This document shows, piece by piece, positions 9,079 to 17,014 of a DNA stretch of 44,539 nucleotides. Every line of letters starts with the position of its first letter. Within the stretch, counting starts at the first letter, position 1. The DNA is taken from positions 1 to 44,539 of the forward strand of contig JAKPGL010000090.1 in NCBI GenBank assembly GCA_029550925.1, read 5' to 3'. Made by a program: the position numbers and the translations under genes. A model generated the notes under the pieces. That model ran no database searches and was not told the DNA's origin. It worked only from the letters and a program-made list of their open reading frames with translations. Source of the stretch: Planctomycetota bacterium. Its GTDB lineage: Bacteria > Planctomycetota > Planctomycetia > Pirellulales > Thermoguttaceae.

Positions 9079-10245
9079 GTGGCGGGTCCGCGGCGCATAG
9101 CCCTGTGTATTACTGAGCTTCGGATGGGCGGGGCGGAACGCTGTTTGGCCCAATTGGCGGCCCGATTGGACCGAAACCAGTTTGAACCGGTCGTGGTCAG
9201 TCTGAAGCCCGCGCCGTCGGCGGAAGACCTATCGTGCGTCCCGCTGCTCCAGGGCGCCGGCATTGAACCTTACTTTCTGAACGCCCGTCGATGGAGGGAT
9301 TTGCCCCGGCTGCTCCGGCAACTGACAGACCTTTTCCGGCGGCATCCGATTGAACTAGTCCAGAGTTTTTTATTTCATGCGAATCTGGCGTCTCGATGGG
9401 CGGCTCGGCGGGCCAGCAGGGCGGTCGCCTGCCCAGGTACTACCTCCAGCGCCCGATGCAGAGTGGTTTCCGGCATCCGGGTGGCGGAACGGGCCTCCGG
9501 CTGGCATCTCTGGCTCGATCGGTGGACCCAGCGGTGGGTGGATCACTATGTGTGCGTCAGTCAGGCGGTGGCTGAGTTCACCGTCGTCGAGGCAGGCATC
9601 CGGCCGGAAAAGATTACGGTCATCCCCAACGGGATTGCCTGGGAGGACTATCCGGCCGCCAACCGGGCGGATTTAACCGAGTTAGGAGTTCGGCCTGGGC
9701 GAAAGGTGATCGTAGCGATCGGGCGGTTAGAGGAGCAGAAGGGATTCGGCTGGCTGATTTCGTCGGCTCGTGCATGGCTGGGAGGATTGGCGGATTGTGA
9801 TCTGCTGGTGGTGGGCGATGGGCCGATGCGGGCCTGGCTACAACAGGAGGCAAGCCGCCAAGGGCTGGCCGACCGGATCCATTTTGCCGGCCTGCGCGGG
9901 GATGTACCGGAAATTTTGGCGGCCAGCAGCCTGCTAGTGCTTCCTTCCCAATGGGAGGGGATGCCCAACGTTGTCCTGGAGGCGATGGCGAGCGGATTGC
10001 CAGTGGTCGCTACCCGGGTCGAGGGAGTGGCAGAACTTTTAGGACCGGCGTTTGAGGAACAAACCGTCGCCTACGGGGATACGCCCGCACTGGCGGATCG
10101 GCTGGCTCGCTTGGTCGGGGATCGTGGGTTGGCGGATCGGCTGGGCCGGGAAAACCAGCGACGTGTCCGCGACCATTTCGGCTTAGACCGAATGGTCCAA
10201 GCCTATCAGCAGCTATGGACCCGGTTGTTAGACACGCCGTCCTGA
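9079..10245 (+). CDS. Glycosyltransferase, GT4-like (GT-B fold)
   Basis: 388 residues. The start is a GTG chosen because GGGGAGG (9064-9070) lies 8 bases before it. The N-terminal Rossmann half begins 'RRIALCITELRMGGAERCLAQLA', where the GGAE glycine loop is typical of GT4. The C-terminal nucleotide-sugar half has 'VIPNGI', 'AIGRLEEQKGF', 'LLVVGDGPM', 'RIHFAGLRGDV' and the E-x7-E type 'EGMPNVVLEAMASGLPVVAT'. Known of the family: a retaining transferase using a nucleotide sugar, acting at the cytoplasmic face of the membrane. The acceptor is unknown. It ends a plus-strand run with PAP2 and methyltransferase genes, so glycolipid or exopolysaccharide work is plausible (inference). Confidence 0.9.
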   Translation: MAGPRRIALCITELRMGGAERCLAQLAARLDRNQFEPVVVSLKPAPSAEDLSCVPLLQGAGIEPYFLNARRWRDLPRLLRQLTDLFRRHPIELVQSFLFHANLASRWAARRASRAVACPGTTSSARCRVVSGIRVAERASGWHLWLDRWTQRWVDHYVCVSQAVAEFTVVEAGIRPEKITVIPNGIAWEDYPAANRADLTELGVRPGRKVIVAIGRLEEQKGFGWLISSARAWLGGLADCDLLVVGDGPMRAWLQQEASRQGLADRIHFAGLRGDVPEILAASSLLVLPSQWEGMPNVVLEAMASGLPVVATRVEGVAELLGPAFEEQTVAYGDTPALADRLARLVGDRGLADRLGRENQRRVRDHFGLDRMVQAYQQLWTRLLDTPS

Positions 10246-10330
10246 CGAGGCTGATATTGGTACGCGCTCCGAAGGGCGGCGGGATTTCCGTGGACTCCAG
10301 AATCAATTATGGAGGAAGGGAACAAGTTTC

Positions 10331-10526
10331 GTAACATTTCAGCCGAATGCAGTACCGTGTTACTGCCGCGCAAGCGCCCAATCTAGGCTTCTTGCAGCCT
10401 CTACTTGGGAGGAATAACAATGTAGCCGACTCATAGGACCCTGGACTGCCGTTAGAGCGGTAGTGGCCATCCTGGGCAAATTTCGTCCTAAAATAAGCCT
10501 CCTTTGCATTCGGGTTAACATGTTAC
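10331..10526. mobile_element. Family I MITE-like element, copy A (196 bp, exact 8-bp target duplication)
   Basis: The left end GTAACATTTCAGCCGAATGC and the inverted right end (…GCATTCGGGTTAACATGTTAC) bound the element. CAAGTTTC flanks it on both sides (10323-10330 and 10527-10534), a perfect 8-bp target duplication. The interior holds AGGCTTCTTGCAGCCT and a GGGAGGAATAACAA stretch shared with copy C. There is no coding capacity. It fills most of the 10246-10560 gap and ends 34 bases before the FAH-family gene, so it may have displaced that gene's promoter. Confidence 0.85.
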
Positions 10527-10560
10527 CAAGTTTCATCTTTTTTCAAGGAGACGCAGACGT

Positions 10561-11370
10561 ATGAAGATCATTCGTTATCTCGATCCGAACCAAGAGGAAA
10601 AATATGCGGCTTTACAACCGGATGGGGCTGCCGTGGAAATTGAAGGGGATATTTTTGGCAATTACGAGGTAACGGCCAAACCGGCCCGTGTGGTCAAACT
10701 GTTGGCGCCGGCGGCGCCGCCGGCCATCTACTGCATTGGCCTGAACTATCGGCAACATGCCGCCGAAAGCAACCTGCCCATTCCGGAGTTTCCGGTCGTT
10801 TTTATGAAGGCGCCTACGGCAGTGCAGAATCCGAACGATCCCATCTTGCTGCCCAGGCATTTGCGAAGCGATCAGGTCGATTATGAGGCGGAGTTGGCAG
10901 TGATCATCGGCAAAAAGGGGAAGAATATTCCCCGGCAGGAGGCCCTTCAGTATGTTCTGGGCTACACCTGCGCCAATGACGTGAGCGCCCGCGATTGGCA
11001 AATCCGCTGGGGCGGCACGCAATGGTGTCGCGGCAAGACCTTCGACACCTTCTGCCCGCTGGGGCCTTGCCTGGTTACGCCGGAGGATATCCCCAATCCG
11101 AACGAACTGGCGATTCGGCTGGAGATCAACGGCCAGGTGCTTCAGGATTGGAACACCAACGACATGATTTTCGATGTGGCCCAGCTGATCGAATTCTTGA
11201 GCGGCAGCACCACCTTACTGCCCGGCACGGTGATTTTAACGGGAACTCCGCACGGGGTAGGGTTTGCTCGCCGACCACCCCGTTGGCTTCAGCCAGGCGA
11301 CCGGTGCAGCGTCGCCATCCCGCAGATTGGTACCCTGAGCAATCCGGTGGAAGAAGAACCGCTCGGCTGA
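10561..11370 (+). CDS. Fumarylacetoacetate hydrolase (FAH) family protein
   Basis: 269 residues. FAH-fold signatures: '[13 protein letters not shown]', '[16 protein letters not shown]' (acidic metal ligands), '[14 protein letters not shown]', '[15 protein letters not shown]' and '[19 protein letters not shown]'. Known of the family: divalent-metal-dependent C-C hydrolysis, decarboxylation or hydration of acylpyruvates and 2-keto acids (fumarylpyruvate, oxaloacetate, 2-keto-3-deoxy sugar acids). The substrate cannot be assigned. AAGGAG at 10545-10550 lies 10 bases before the ATG. The gene stands alone between a mobile element and a terminator, so it is probably monocistronic. Confidence 0.9.
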   Translation: MKIIRYLDPNQEEKYAALQPDGAAVEIEGDIFGNYEVTAKPARVVKLLAPAAPPAIYCIGLNYRQHAAESNLPIPEFPVVFMKAPTAVQNPNDPILLPRHLRSDQVDYEAELAVIIGKKGKNIPRQEALQYVLGYTCANDVSARDWQIRWGGTQWCRGKTFDTFCPLGPCLVTPEDIPNPNELAIRLEINGQVLQDWNTNDMIFDVAQLIEFLSGSTTLLPGTVILTGTPHGVGFARRPPRWLQPGDRCSVAIPQIGTLSNPVEEEPLG

Positions 11371-11430
11371 ACGCCGGGAGAAGGACGTTTCCGCTAGGAA
11401 GAAAAAATCGCCTTTTGGCCAGCTTGATTC

Positions 11431-11494
11431 CGCCCCGGAGATGCCATTTTCCCCTCGCAAGAGGGGGGGGCTTGTCGGGGCGTTCGTTTTTTTT
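11431..11494 (+). terminator. Branched intrinsic terminator after the FAH gene
   Basis: An outer stem CGCCCCG (11431-11437) / CGGGGCG (11476-11482) encloses an inner CCCCTC-GCAA-GAGGGG hairpin (11451-11466, a GNRA loop). Eight T's follow at 11487-11494. It separates the FAH gene from mraZ. Confidence 0.65.
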
Positions 11495-11626
11495 GCCTTG
11501 GGTAGGGGGAGGTTTTTGGAAAATTTTGAAAAAACTTACGACGTAACGATTTTTTGTAACTCTGGAATAGGATTCTACCTAGGGTAATTCCGATTGCCCC
11601 AACTTATCTTACCGGCATGGGGTGTA

Positions 11627-11654
11627 TTGACAGAGGAGGGTGAGTGGGTATCTT
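11627..11654 (+). promoter_or_regulatory. mraZ promoter
   Basis: A consensus -35 TTGACA (11627-11632) is followed after 16 bases by TATCTT (11649-11654). Transcription would begin near 11661, about 37 bases before the chosen mraZ start. The -10 element is flanked and partly overlapped by the MraZ-box repeats, which suggests autorepression. Confidence 0.65.
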
Positions 11655-11689
11655 TGGGGCTAAATGGAGGTTTATGGGGATTTGTGGTA
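11645..11689 (+). promoter_or_regulatory. MraZ-box operator: five TGGxN repeats at exact 10-base spacing
   Basis: TGGGT (11645), TGGGG (11655), TGGAG (11665), TGGGG (11675) and TGGTA (11685) start exactly 10 bases apart with 5-base spacers. Established for E. coli: MraZ binds TGGGN direct repeats with 5-base spacers and controls its own operon. The array runs from the -10 element into the leader, just before the mraZ start, fitting negative autoregulation. Confidence 0.75.
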
Positions 11690-11697
11690 AAAGTGAG

Positions 11698-12171
11698 ATG
11701 CTTCTTACAGGTAGCTTCTCAAGAGCGGTGGATGAAAAACTTCGGGTGGCCCTGCCCAAACGGTTTCGGTTGGCCATGGGTTGCCCGGATCGGGGATTAT
11801 TATACTTGACGCCTGGATGGGATAAGTGCGTGGAAATCTACACCCAAGAGGCCCTAACCCGGTTGGCCCAACGATTGGCGGCCGGTTCCCCCAGCCATCC
11901 TCAAGTGCGAGATTTTGCCCGGCTCTTTTACGGGCAAACCCACCAGGTCGAACTAGACGCTCAGGGCCGGGTGCGAATCCCCAAGGAATTGGCCGATTGG
12001 GCCCAACTCCAAACCGATGTGATTTTGATCGGAGTCCAAGACCATGTGGAACTCTGGTCCAAACAACGGTGGGAAGTTTTTTTAGCAGAAAAGCAACCGC
12101 ATTTTGATCAAATCGCCCAAAGGGCCTTTGATCCCCCTACTGCGGGGAATTGCCTACCACCCTCTGGGTGA
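11698..12171 (+). CDS. mraZ: Transcriptional regulator MraZ
   Basis: 157 residues from the chosen start. Two AbrB-like MraZ half-domains are visible: 'FSRAVDEKLRVALPKRFR' near the N-terminus and 'ELDAQGRVRIPKELADWA' followed by 'VILIGVQDHVELWSKQRWE'. Known of the family: a ring-forming DNA-binding protein that regulates the division and cell-wall (dcw) cluster. The frame is open to ATGs at 11644 and 11674. I chose 11698 because the family starts 'MLLTG/MFxG' and because the earlier ATGs lie inside or upstream of the operator array and around the predicted transcription start. The first domain has D-E-K-L where many relatives have D-x-K-G. About 450 bases and a terminator separate it from rsmH. 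Confidence 0.92.
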   Translation: MLLTGSFSRAVDEKLRVALPKRFRLAMGCPDRGLLYLTPGWDKCVEIYTQEALTRLAQRLAAGSPSHPQVRDFARLFYGQTHQVELDAQGRVRIPKELADWAQLQTDVILIGVQDHVELWSKQRWEVFLAEKQPHFDQIAQRAFDPPTAGNCLPPSG

Positions 12172-12627
12172 AAAACGGAACGTCCCTCTTTGATTCTCAC
12201 ATTCTCAAAACAACCAGAAAGTAAAGAGAGGAATTAAGATTTTTAGATTTTTTCCAAGATGGTAAGGTATTTATTTCTCTGTGCGTTTCCCTTGCGGGGC
12301 ACAGGCGACTCAGAGCACCGGCTTTCGGCCACCAGCCGGTGGTCATTCGGACGATAAAAAACCGAACCGGGGAGCTATGTGCTGGGGCCATCGGAGGGCA
12401 ACCCACTGCAAGGGACTATGGGGCCTTGGCAGTCCCGCCTGCCGGGGATTCTCCAGGCACTCTACCCCGATGGCATGGATGCCGTCGGGGTAGGGTGCTT
12501 TTTTCCCTGCCGGGCAGTCCTTGCCAGAACGATTTCCCCGCCATCCATTTCTGACTATTATTCTGTTTAAGAAAGGGGCATTTTCTTTGTTAGGTCGTTT
12601 CTCCTTGGAAGCCAGTAAAAGGATGGC
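12172..12627 (+). other. Long structured gap between mraZ and rsmH
   Basis: 456 bases without a convincing gene. The stretch 12270-12504 is rich in complementary segments, for example CACCGGCT…AGCCGGTG near 12317-12342 and GGCAG…CTGCC near 12428-12443, and it ends in a strong terminator. It matches no RNA class I can recognise by eye (checked against RNase P, SRP, tmRNA, 6S and cobalamin core motifs). It could be an mraZ 3' end, an attenuating leader of rsmH or a small RNA gene. AAAGGA ahead of 12628 serves rsmH. Confidence 0.4.
12457..12504 (+). terminator. Strong intrinsic terminator between mraZ and rsmH
   Basis: A 20-bp hairpin pairs 12457-12476 with 12479-12498, with only two G-U wobbles, a very tight loop and six T's at 12499-12504. 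It should uncouple rsmH from mraZ unless it is an attenuator. No separate rsmH promoter was identified with confidence in the ~120 bases after it. Confidence 0.85.
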
Positions 12628-13530
12628 ATGAGCGATTCCTCAGCCGAACATATCCCCGTTTTATTGACGGAAGTGCTCCACTGGTTGGATCCTCAGCCGG
12701 GACAGGTCGTTGTCGATGGAACGGTCGGAGGGGGCGGCCATGCCCGGCAGATCGCCCAACGGCTGGGGCCTACCGGAAAACTGATCGGCGTGGATTTGGA
12801 CCCGGCAGCTTTAGAGTTCGCTGAAAAACGACTCGCTGGGCTACCGGTTCAGCTCATTCAAGGGAATTTTGCTGATTTGCCAGAGATTCTCCGACAACTA
12901 GGTATCCCCGCGGTCCATGGAATTTTACTGGATTTGGGGATGTCCAGCCTCCAACTGGCGGATGCGAACCGGGGGTTTAGTTTTTCCCAGGATGGACCAC
13001 TGGATATGCGACTGGATCCGAGTCGGGGGGAACCTGCCTGGCGATTGGTGAATCGACTTTCCGCGACCCATCTGGCAGACTTGTTTCGGCGGTATGGTGA
13101 GGAACGCTGGAGCCGACGGATTGCCCAGGCGATTGTGGCCCACCGTCGGCAGGGACTGATCACCACGACCGGCCAATTGGCGGCAATTATCCATTCCTGT
13201 CTGCCCCGGCGTGCGGGAGACAGGATCGACCCGGCCACCCGCACCTTTCAAGCCCTTCGGATTGCCGTCAATCAGGAGTTAGACTCCCTACAAACCGCTC
13301 TTCGGCGGTTGCCCGATTGTTTGACGCCGGGAGGCCGGTTCGCGGTCATTAGTTTTCATTCGTTGGAGGATCGGCTGGTCAAACAGGCGTTTGCCGGGGA
13401 CGAAAGGTTGCAGGTGCTGACCCGCCGTCCGATTCGGCCTAGCGAAACAGAGATTTCTCAAAATCCCCGGTCCCGAAGCGCTAAACTTCGAGTAGCCCAA
13501 GCTAAGCAGAGAGACGGCCTTTGCGGCTAG
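12628..13530 (+). CDS. rsmH: 16S rRNA (cytosine1402-N4)-methyltransferase RsmH
   Basis: 300 residues, the usual length. The enzyme methylates N4 of C1402 in 16S rRNA using SAM, in the cytoplasm. Visible motifs: 'HIPVLLTEVLHWL', the SAM loop 'VVDGTVGGGGHA', 'GVDLDPAAL', 'GILLDLGMSSLQLADANRGFSF', 'GPLDMRLD', 'TFQALRIAVNQELDSL' and 'FAVISFHSLEDRLVKQAF'. In most bacteria ftsL and ftsI follow; here a LysM membrane protein follows after 248 bases and the dcw cluster ends. AAAGGA lies just before the start. Confidence 0.96.
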   Translation: MSDSSAEHIPVLLTEVLHWLDPQPGQVVVDGTVGGGGHARQIAQRLGPTGKLIGVDLDPAALEFAEKRLAGLPVQLIQGNFADLPEILRQLGIPAVHGILLDLGMSSLQLADANRGFSFSQDGPLDMRLDPSRGEPAWRLVNRLSATHLADLFRRYGEERWSRRIAQAIVAHRRQGLITTTGQLAAIIHSCLPRRAGDRIDPATRTFQALRIAVNQELDSLQTALRRLPDCLTPGGRFAVISFHSLEDRLVKQAFAGDERLQVLTRRPIRPSETEISQNPRSRSAKLRVAQAKQRDGLCG

Positions 13531-13778
13531 GGCAATTTCCCACGGCCCCCGATTGGCTTATTGGCATAGATGATAGAAGGGGGGGTAAGAGAGGGGTATT
13601 GTGCCCCCCGGATATTCTTGCCGAATCGCCTTGCACACTTTTCCAAAATTCTGTAAGGAATAGAGGCTAGAAATTGTAGAGCCGTTGCCCCAGTTCACTC
13701 CTCCCGGGGTTTTTTTCTCCGTCGTGGCTGAAAAACCGGCGGGGGCGTCTTGATCATCTTTTAAAAAGGACGGAACCG

Positions 13779-15437
13779 ATGAGCAAACGGTATTTCAAGG
13801 ATTACGAAGAGTCTGAGGATGCCGCTCCGCAGTTCGACGCTTCCGAAGAGCACTCCGAGGAAGAGTCTTTTCCGGAACCGGAGTTCGAAGAGATGCCGGA
13901 GGGGACGCCGCTTTTTACGCGGGAAACCAAGATCGGATTGGCTGTTGTCTTGGTGCTGTTGATTGTGTTGGCGGTAGTACTGGTGAAACGATTGAGCAGT
14001 TCCTCCAGTCCGGCAGAGAACAAACAAGCTACCGCCAAGGCCGAACCTCAAAAAACCGAGTCTTCCTCCTCCCAAAACAAAACCTCCTCGCCGGTCCCCA
14101 AGCCGACGGTAATCGCACCGCCGTCGGGTGTTTCTCGACATGCCCCTCCTTCGGAATCGCCGCCGTGGAATCCTTCCGGGGGAGGCAATATGTCTAAAGA
14201 GGGAAGCGGTTCCGGAGTGTGGGGCCGAACGGCATGGGATCGTCCTTCCTCGGCTTTTTCCCAGCCTTCTTCGGGAAGTTTAACCTCCGTACGTCCTTCG
14301 GAACCTGTGGGAAACGCATGGGCCGGAGGGCAGGGCGGGAACAATGCTTTGGGCGCTTCTTCCGTTCCTTCAGCGGCGGCGACGCCCCCCTCCGCAACTT
14401 CCCCACCCCGAGACCCCAGTCCCGGCACAACCAATCCCTTACGCCCAGTCAACGTATCCGAACCCGGGCAACCCTCGTTGCAGTCTGGAAATGCCCCTCC
14501 CCTCTCGAATCCTCCGGGTCCAAATCTCTCTAACAATTCCCACTGGGGACATCATAATCCACCCAGAGAGTGGGCAAATTACGAAAATAGAATTACCCCG
14601 CCCCATACGGGTTCTCCAGGAAGTTTTAATACTCCCTATACTCCTCCCGTATATAGTGGGGGAACACCGACCGTCGATGCTGGGGGAAACACCAGGAACC
14701 CCGGCCAAGGAACCTCTGGCTCGGAAAGATCGAGCGCAGGCTCTTCGAGCAGTGGTTGGCCAACCGTCGCATCCCAGGGGCCTACCAACTCCCAGACTCC
14801 CGGTTTAATTCCTCTGGCCAGTCCGTCCCAGCCGACAGCAGCTTCCACGGGCGCCCGGTCCTACGTGGTCCAATCAGGAGATAGCTACTGGACCATTGCA
14901 GAACGATTTTACGGTGCAGGAACCTACTATCAAGCTCTGGCGGAGTACAATCGTTCCCGCATTCCCCGGCCTGAACAACTTCGAGTCGGCGACCAATTGC
15001 AGATACCTTCTCGAGAGGAACTCCAACAGGCCTATCCGCAGTTATGCCCTCGGACTCCAGTCCGAACGGATGTCTCCAGCAGTCCGGCGGGGGGATCAGA
15101 CGCCGGGTTCTCTTCGGTGGTTGGTCCTCCGAGTGCTAGGGAAAATTCCGGCTTTTCTAATCCTTTCGACCGAAAACCCCAGGAAGCCCCAACGACTACG
15201 TCTCCCAGGCAACTGCGTGTCTATATTGTCCAGGAAGGGGACAGTCTGTATGAAATCGCTCGGTATCTGTTGGGGAAACCCAGTCGATGGGTCGAAATCT
15301 ATGAGCTCAATAAGGATATCCTGGGCGACGATCTTGAACATCTACGTCCAGGAACCCAATTAGCGATTCCACCTGCCGAGTCTGTCAGTTCTCCGGGGCC
15401 GATGTCGGCCATTCCTTCCAGGCCAAGGCCCCGCTAA
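13779..15437 (+). CDS. Bitopic membrane protein with two LysM domains, in the ftsL position
   Basis: 552 residues. Residues 1-50 form a very acidic cytoplasmic tail, 52-69 a single membrane helix, and ~75-360 a Ser/Pro/Gly-rich, probably disordered linker. LysM1 is at ~362-411 ('YVVQSGDSYWTIAERFYG … LRVGDQLQIPS') and LysM2 at ~481-532 ('YIVQEGDSLYEIARYLLG … LRPGTQLAIPP'). Known of the family: LysM binds N-acetylglucosamine-containing glycans, chiefly peptidoglycan. AAAAGGA (13763-13769) precedes the ATG by 9 bases. Its place after mraZ-rsmH and its N-in/C-out topology recall divisome proteins such as FtsL or FtsN. A role in envelope growth or division is inference; there is no coiled coil as in FtsL. 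Confidence 0.85.
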   Translation: MSKRYFKDYEESEDAAPQFDASEEHSEEESFPEPEFEEMPEGTPLFTRETKIGLAVVLVLLIVLAVVLVKRLSSSSSPAENKQATAKAEPQKTESSSSQNKTSSPVPKPTVIAPPSGVSRHAPPSESPPWNPSGGGNMSKEGSGSGVWGRTAWDRPSSAFSQPSSGSLTSVRPSEPVGNAWAGGQGGNNALGASSVPSAAATPPSATSPPRDPSPGTTNPLRPVNVSEPGQPSLQSGNAPPLSNPPGPNLSNNSHWGHHNPPREWANYENRITPPHTGSPGSFNTPYTPPVYSGGTPTVDAGGNTRNPGQGTSGSERSSAGSSSSGWPTVASQGPTNSQTPGLIPLASPSQPTAASTGARSYVVQSGDSYWTIAERFYGAGTYYQALAEYNRSRIPRPEQLRVGDQLQIPSREELQQAYPQLCPRTPVRTDVSSSPAGGSDAGFSSVVGPPSARENSGFSNPFDRKPQEAPTTTSPRQLRVYIVQEGDSLYEIARYLLGKPSRWVEIYELNKDILGDDLEHLRPGTQLAIPPAESVSSPGPMSAIPSRPRPR

Positions 15438-15466
15438 GAATCTCTTTCCTCCGGAGAGACGCCATT

Positions 15467-15693
15467 TACGTAGCTTAGCCTGTCTAGGCTGTAGCTTAGG
15501 CTGTCCAGCCTGAGCCATCCCCGGCTAAACAGCCGGCGTTACAGCGCCCGCTAACAGCGGGCGTTACGTAGCTTAGCCTGTCTAGGCTGTAGCTTAGGCT
15601 GTCCAGCCTGAGCCAATCGCTGGCTAAACAGACGGCGTTACAGCGCCCGCTAACAACGGGCGTTACGTAGCTTAGGCTGTCCGGCCTGATGAG
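15467..15693. repeat. Tandem array of palindrome-rich 98-99 bp units
   Basis: Units start at TACGTAGCTTAG: 15467, 15565 and 15664, giving periods of 98 and 99 bases; the third is partial. Each unit holds CCTGTCTAGGCTG, AGGCTGTCCAGCCT and a GCCCGCTAACAGCGGGC hairpin. The sequence is related to repeats at 4617, 21169 and 38101. It occupies most of the 15438-15885 gap; the rest of that gap shows nothing else. It lies between convergent genes. Confidence 0.85.
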
Positions 15694-15885
15694 CTATCCA
15701 CCGCCGATAAGAACCCACTTTCCTCCGGGGTGTCATAGCCTCCAGGATAAAAAGCCAAGTACGCCTTCTCCTTCAACCGTATGAGAAATAGGCGTTTTTG
15801 CGCCTGTCCGTCGGAAGGAAAAAGAGGTTTTGCCGACTTCATGGCGGTTGACGCTTCGGTCTTTTCAGCGGTAGAGCTGGTGGTC

Positions 15886-16785
15886 TTACCGCACCTGGGA
15901 CATGGCCATCAAGTCGGCGGAGCGAAGTGCTTCTTCCAATTGGGCGACAATCTGATTGAGTTCCTCTCGACCCAGGTTCAATTCGGCAAAGATTTCTGGC
16001 GGCGGCAGCGGTACATTGGCAACGCCTAAGGAGGTAACGTCCTGCCGATGGCAGAGGAAATTGGCGACCGCCACGGCGCAGACCAAGGGGCGGTACGTGC
16101 CTTGGCACAATTCCGGCTGGTGATGGAAGCCGATGCTGGCCGTCAGATGGTTGGGCAGGTTCCATTGGGATGCCACCGTCTGGCCCAGTTCGGCATGGGT
16201 AAACCCGAGTACTTCCATTTCCACTTGGCAAGTCGGCCGATTGGGAGCAATGGTCTCGACGATCCGGCAGAAACCGGCATGGGCATATTGGTCCAGAAGG
16301 ATCAGGCCCAGATCATGGAGCAGCCCGGCCAGATAGGCCTCATGGGGGGGTATTCGACCAGTTGTTTGGGCTACCATCCGGGCCACAATGCCAGTTGCCA
16401 CCAAATGCCCCCACAACCCCCTTCGGGAGTAATGCTTATGCCCCTCACTAGTGCGAAATAATGAGGCCACATGGGCTGTCAGAGCTAAATTGCGAATTTC
16501 TCGGAACCCTAAAATGGCAATCGCCTGTTGGAGATCGGAGACCTTTTGTTCCAGGGCGTAATAGGGAGAATTCACGGTTCGCATGACCCGCATAGCCAGT
16601 GCGGGGTCGCTGCGAACCGCTTCGCTTAGCTCCGCCGCCCCGGTATCCGGGTCTTCCACGAGGGTCAGAATCCGGTAAACCACCTCTGGGAGGGTAGATA
16701 TCTCCCCTATTCGGGCGGCCAATCGGGCCAAAGCCGGATTGGCTTTTACCGCCGGAAATTCCACAGGTTCGCTCGTCTTTTCCAT
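15886..16785 (-). CDS. HDOD-domain signalling protein
   Basis: 299 residues. The HDOD domain covers about residues 20-230: 'IGEISTLPEVVYRILTLVED', 'LSEAVRSDPALAMRVMRTVNSPYYAL', 'AIAILGFREIRNLAL', then the degenerate HD part 'EAYLAGLLHDLGLILLDQY' and 'IGFHHQPE'. Known of the family: HDOD proteins are HD-GYP-related, usually lack catalytic activity and act in signalling. The partner is unknown. GGAGGGAG precedes the start on the minus strand. The gene is divergent from the large PEP-CTERM gene at 17015, so the two share a ~230-base control region. Confidence 0.88.
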   Translation of the reverse strand: MEKTSEPVEFPAVKANPALARLAARIGEISTLPEVVYRILTLVEDPDTGAAELSEAVRSDPALAMRVMRTVNSPYYALEQKVSDLQQAIAILGFREIRNLALTAHVASLFRTSEGHKHYSRRGLWGHLVATGIVARMVAQTTGRIPPHEAYLAGLLHDLGLILLDQYAHAGFCRIVETIAPNRPTCQVEMEVLGFTHAELGQTVASQWNLPNHLTASIGFHHQPELCQGTYRPLVCAVAVANFLCHRQDVTSLGVANVPLPPPEIFAELNLGREELNQIVAQLEEALRSADLMAMSQVR

Positions 16786-17014
16786 GCCAGTCTCCCTCCT
16801 GCTCCCTCCAAATGGAGTATGCCCATTGTAAGTTTAGCTTATCTCTAGCCAAAATGGGCCAAAATGCCTAACCAGGCTTCGGATCGACGAAAAAGAAAGG
16901 ATGCCTATTGGTTGAACTCAGGAGGGCTTCTAATTAAACTGAAAAGGGGCTTTCATAAACAGAGATGCAGGGCTTAATGAATATTTGGCTATTTCTTTCG
17001 GGAAAGGGGGAACG

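Noticed and set aside
11644-11697. Earlier mraZ starts at 11644 or 11674
   Set aside because: They lie inside or just ahead of the MraZ-box array, the first is before the predicted transcription start, and the family begins at the 11698 methionine.
12270-12504. A known riboswitch or housekeeping RNA in the mraZ-rsmH gap
   Set aside because: Conserved core motifs of RNase P, SRP, tmRNA, 6S and cobalamin elements were looked for and not found. It is kept as an unexplained structured region only.
15467-15693. CRISPR array
   Set aside because: The units are contiguous 98-99 bp tandem repeats without unique spacers, and no cas gene is nearby.
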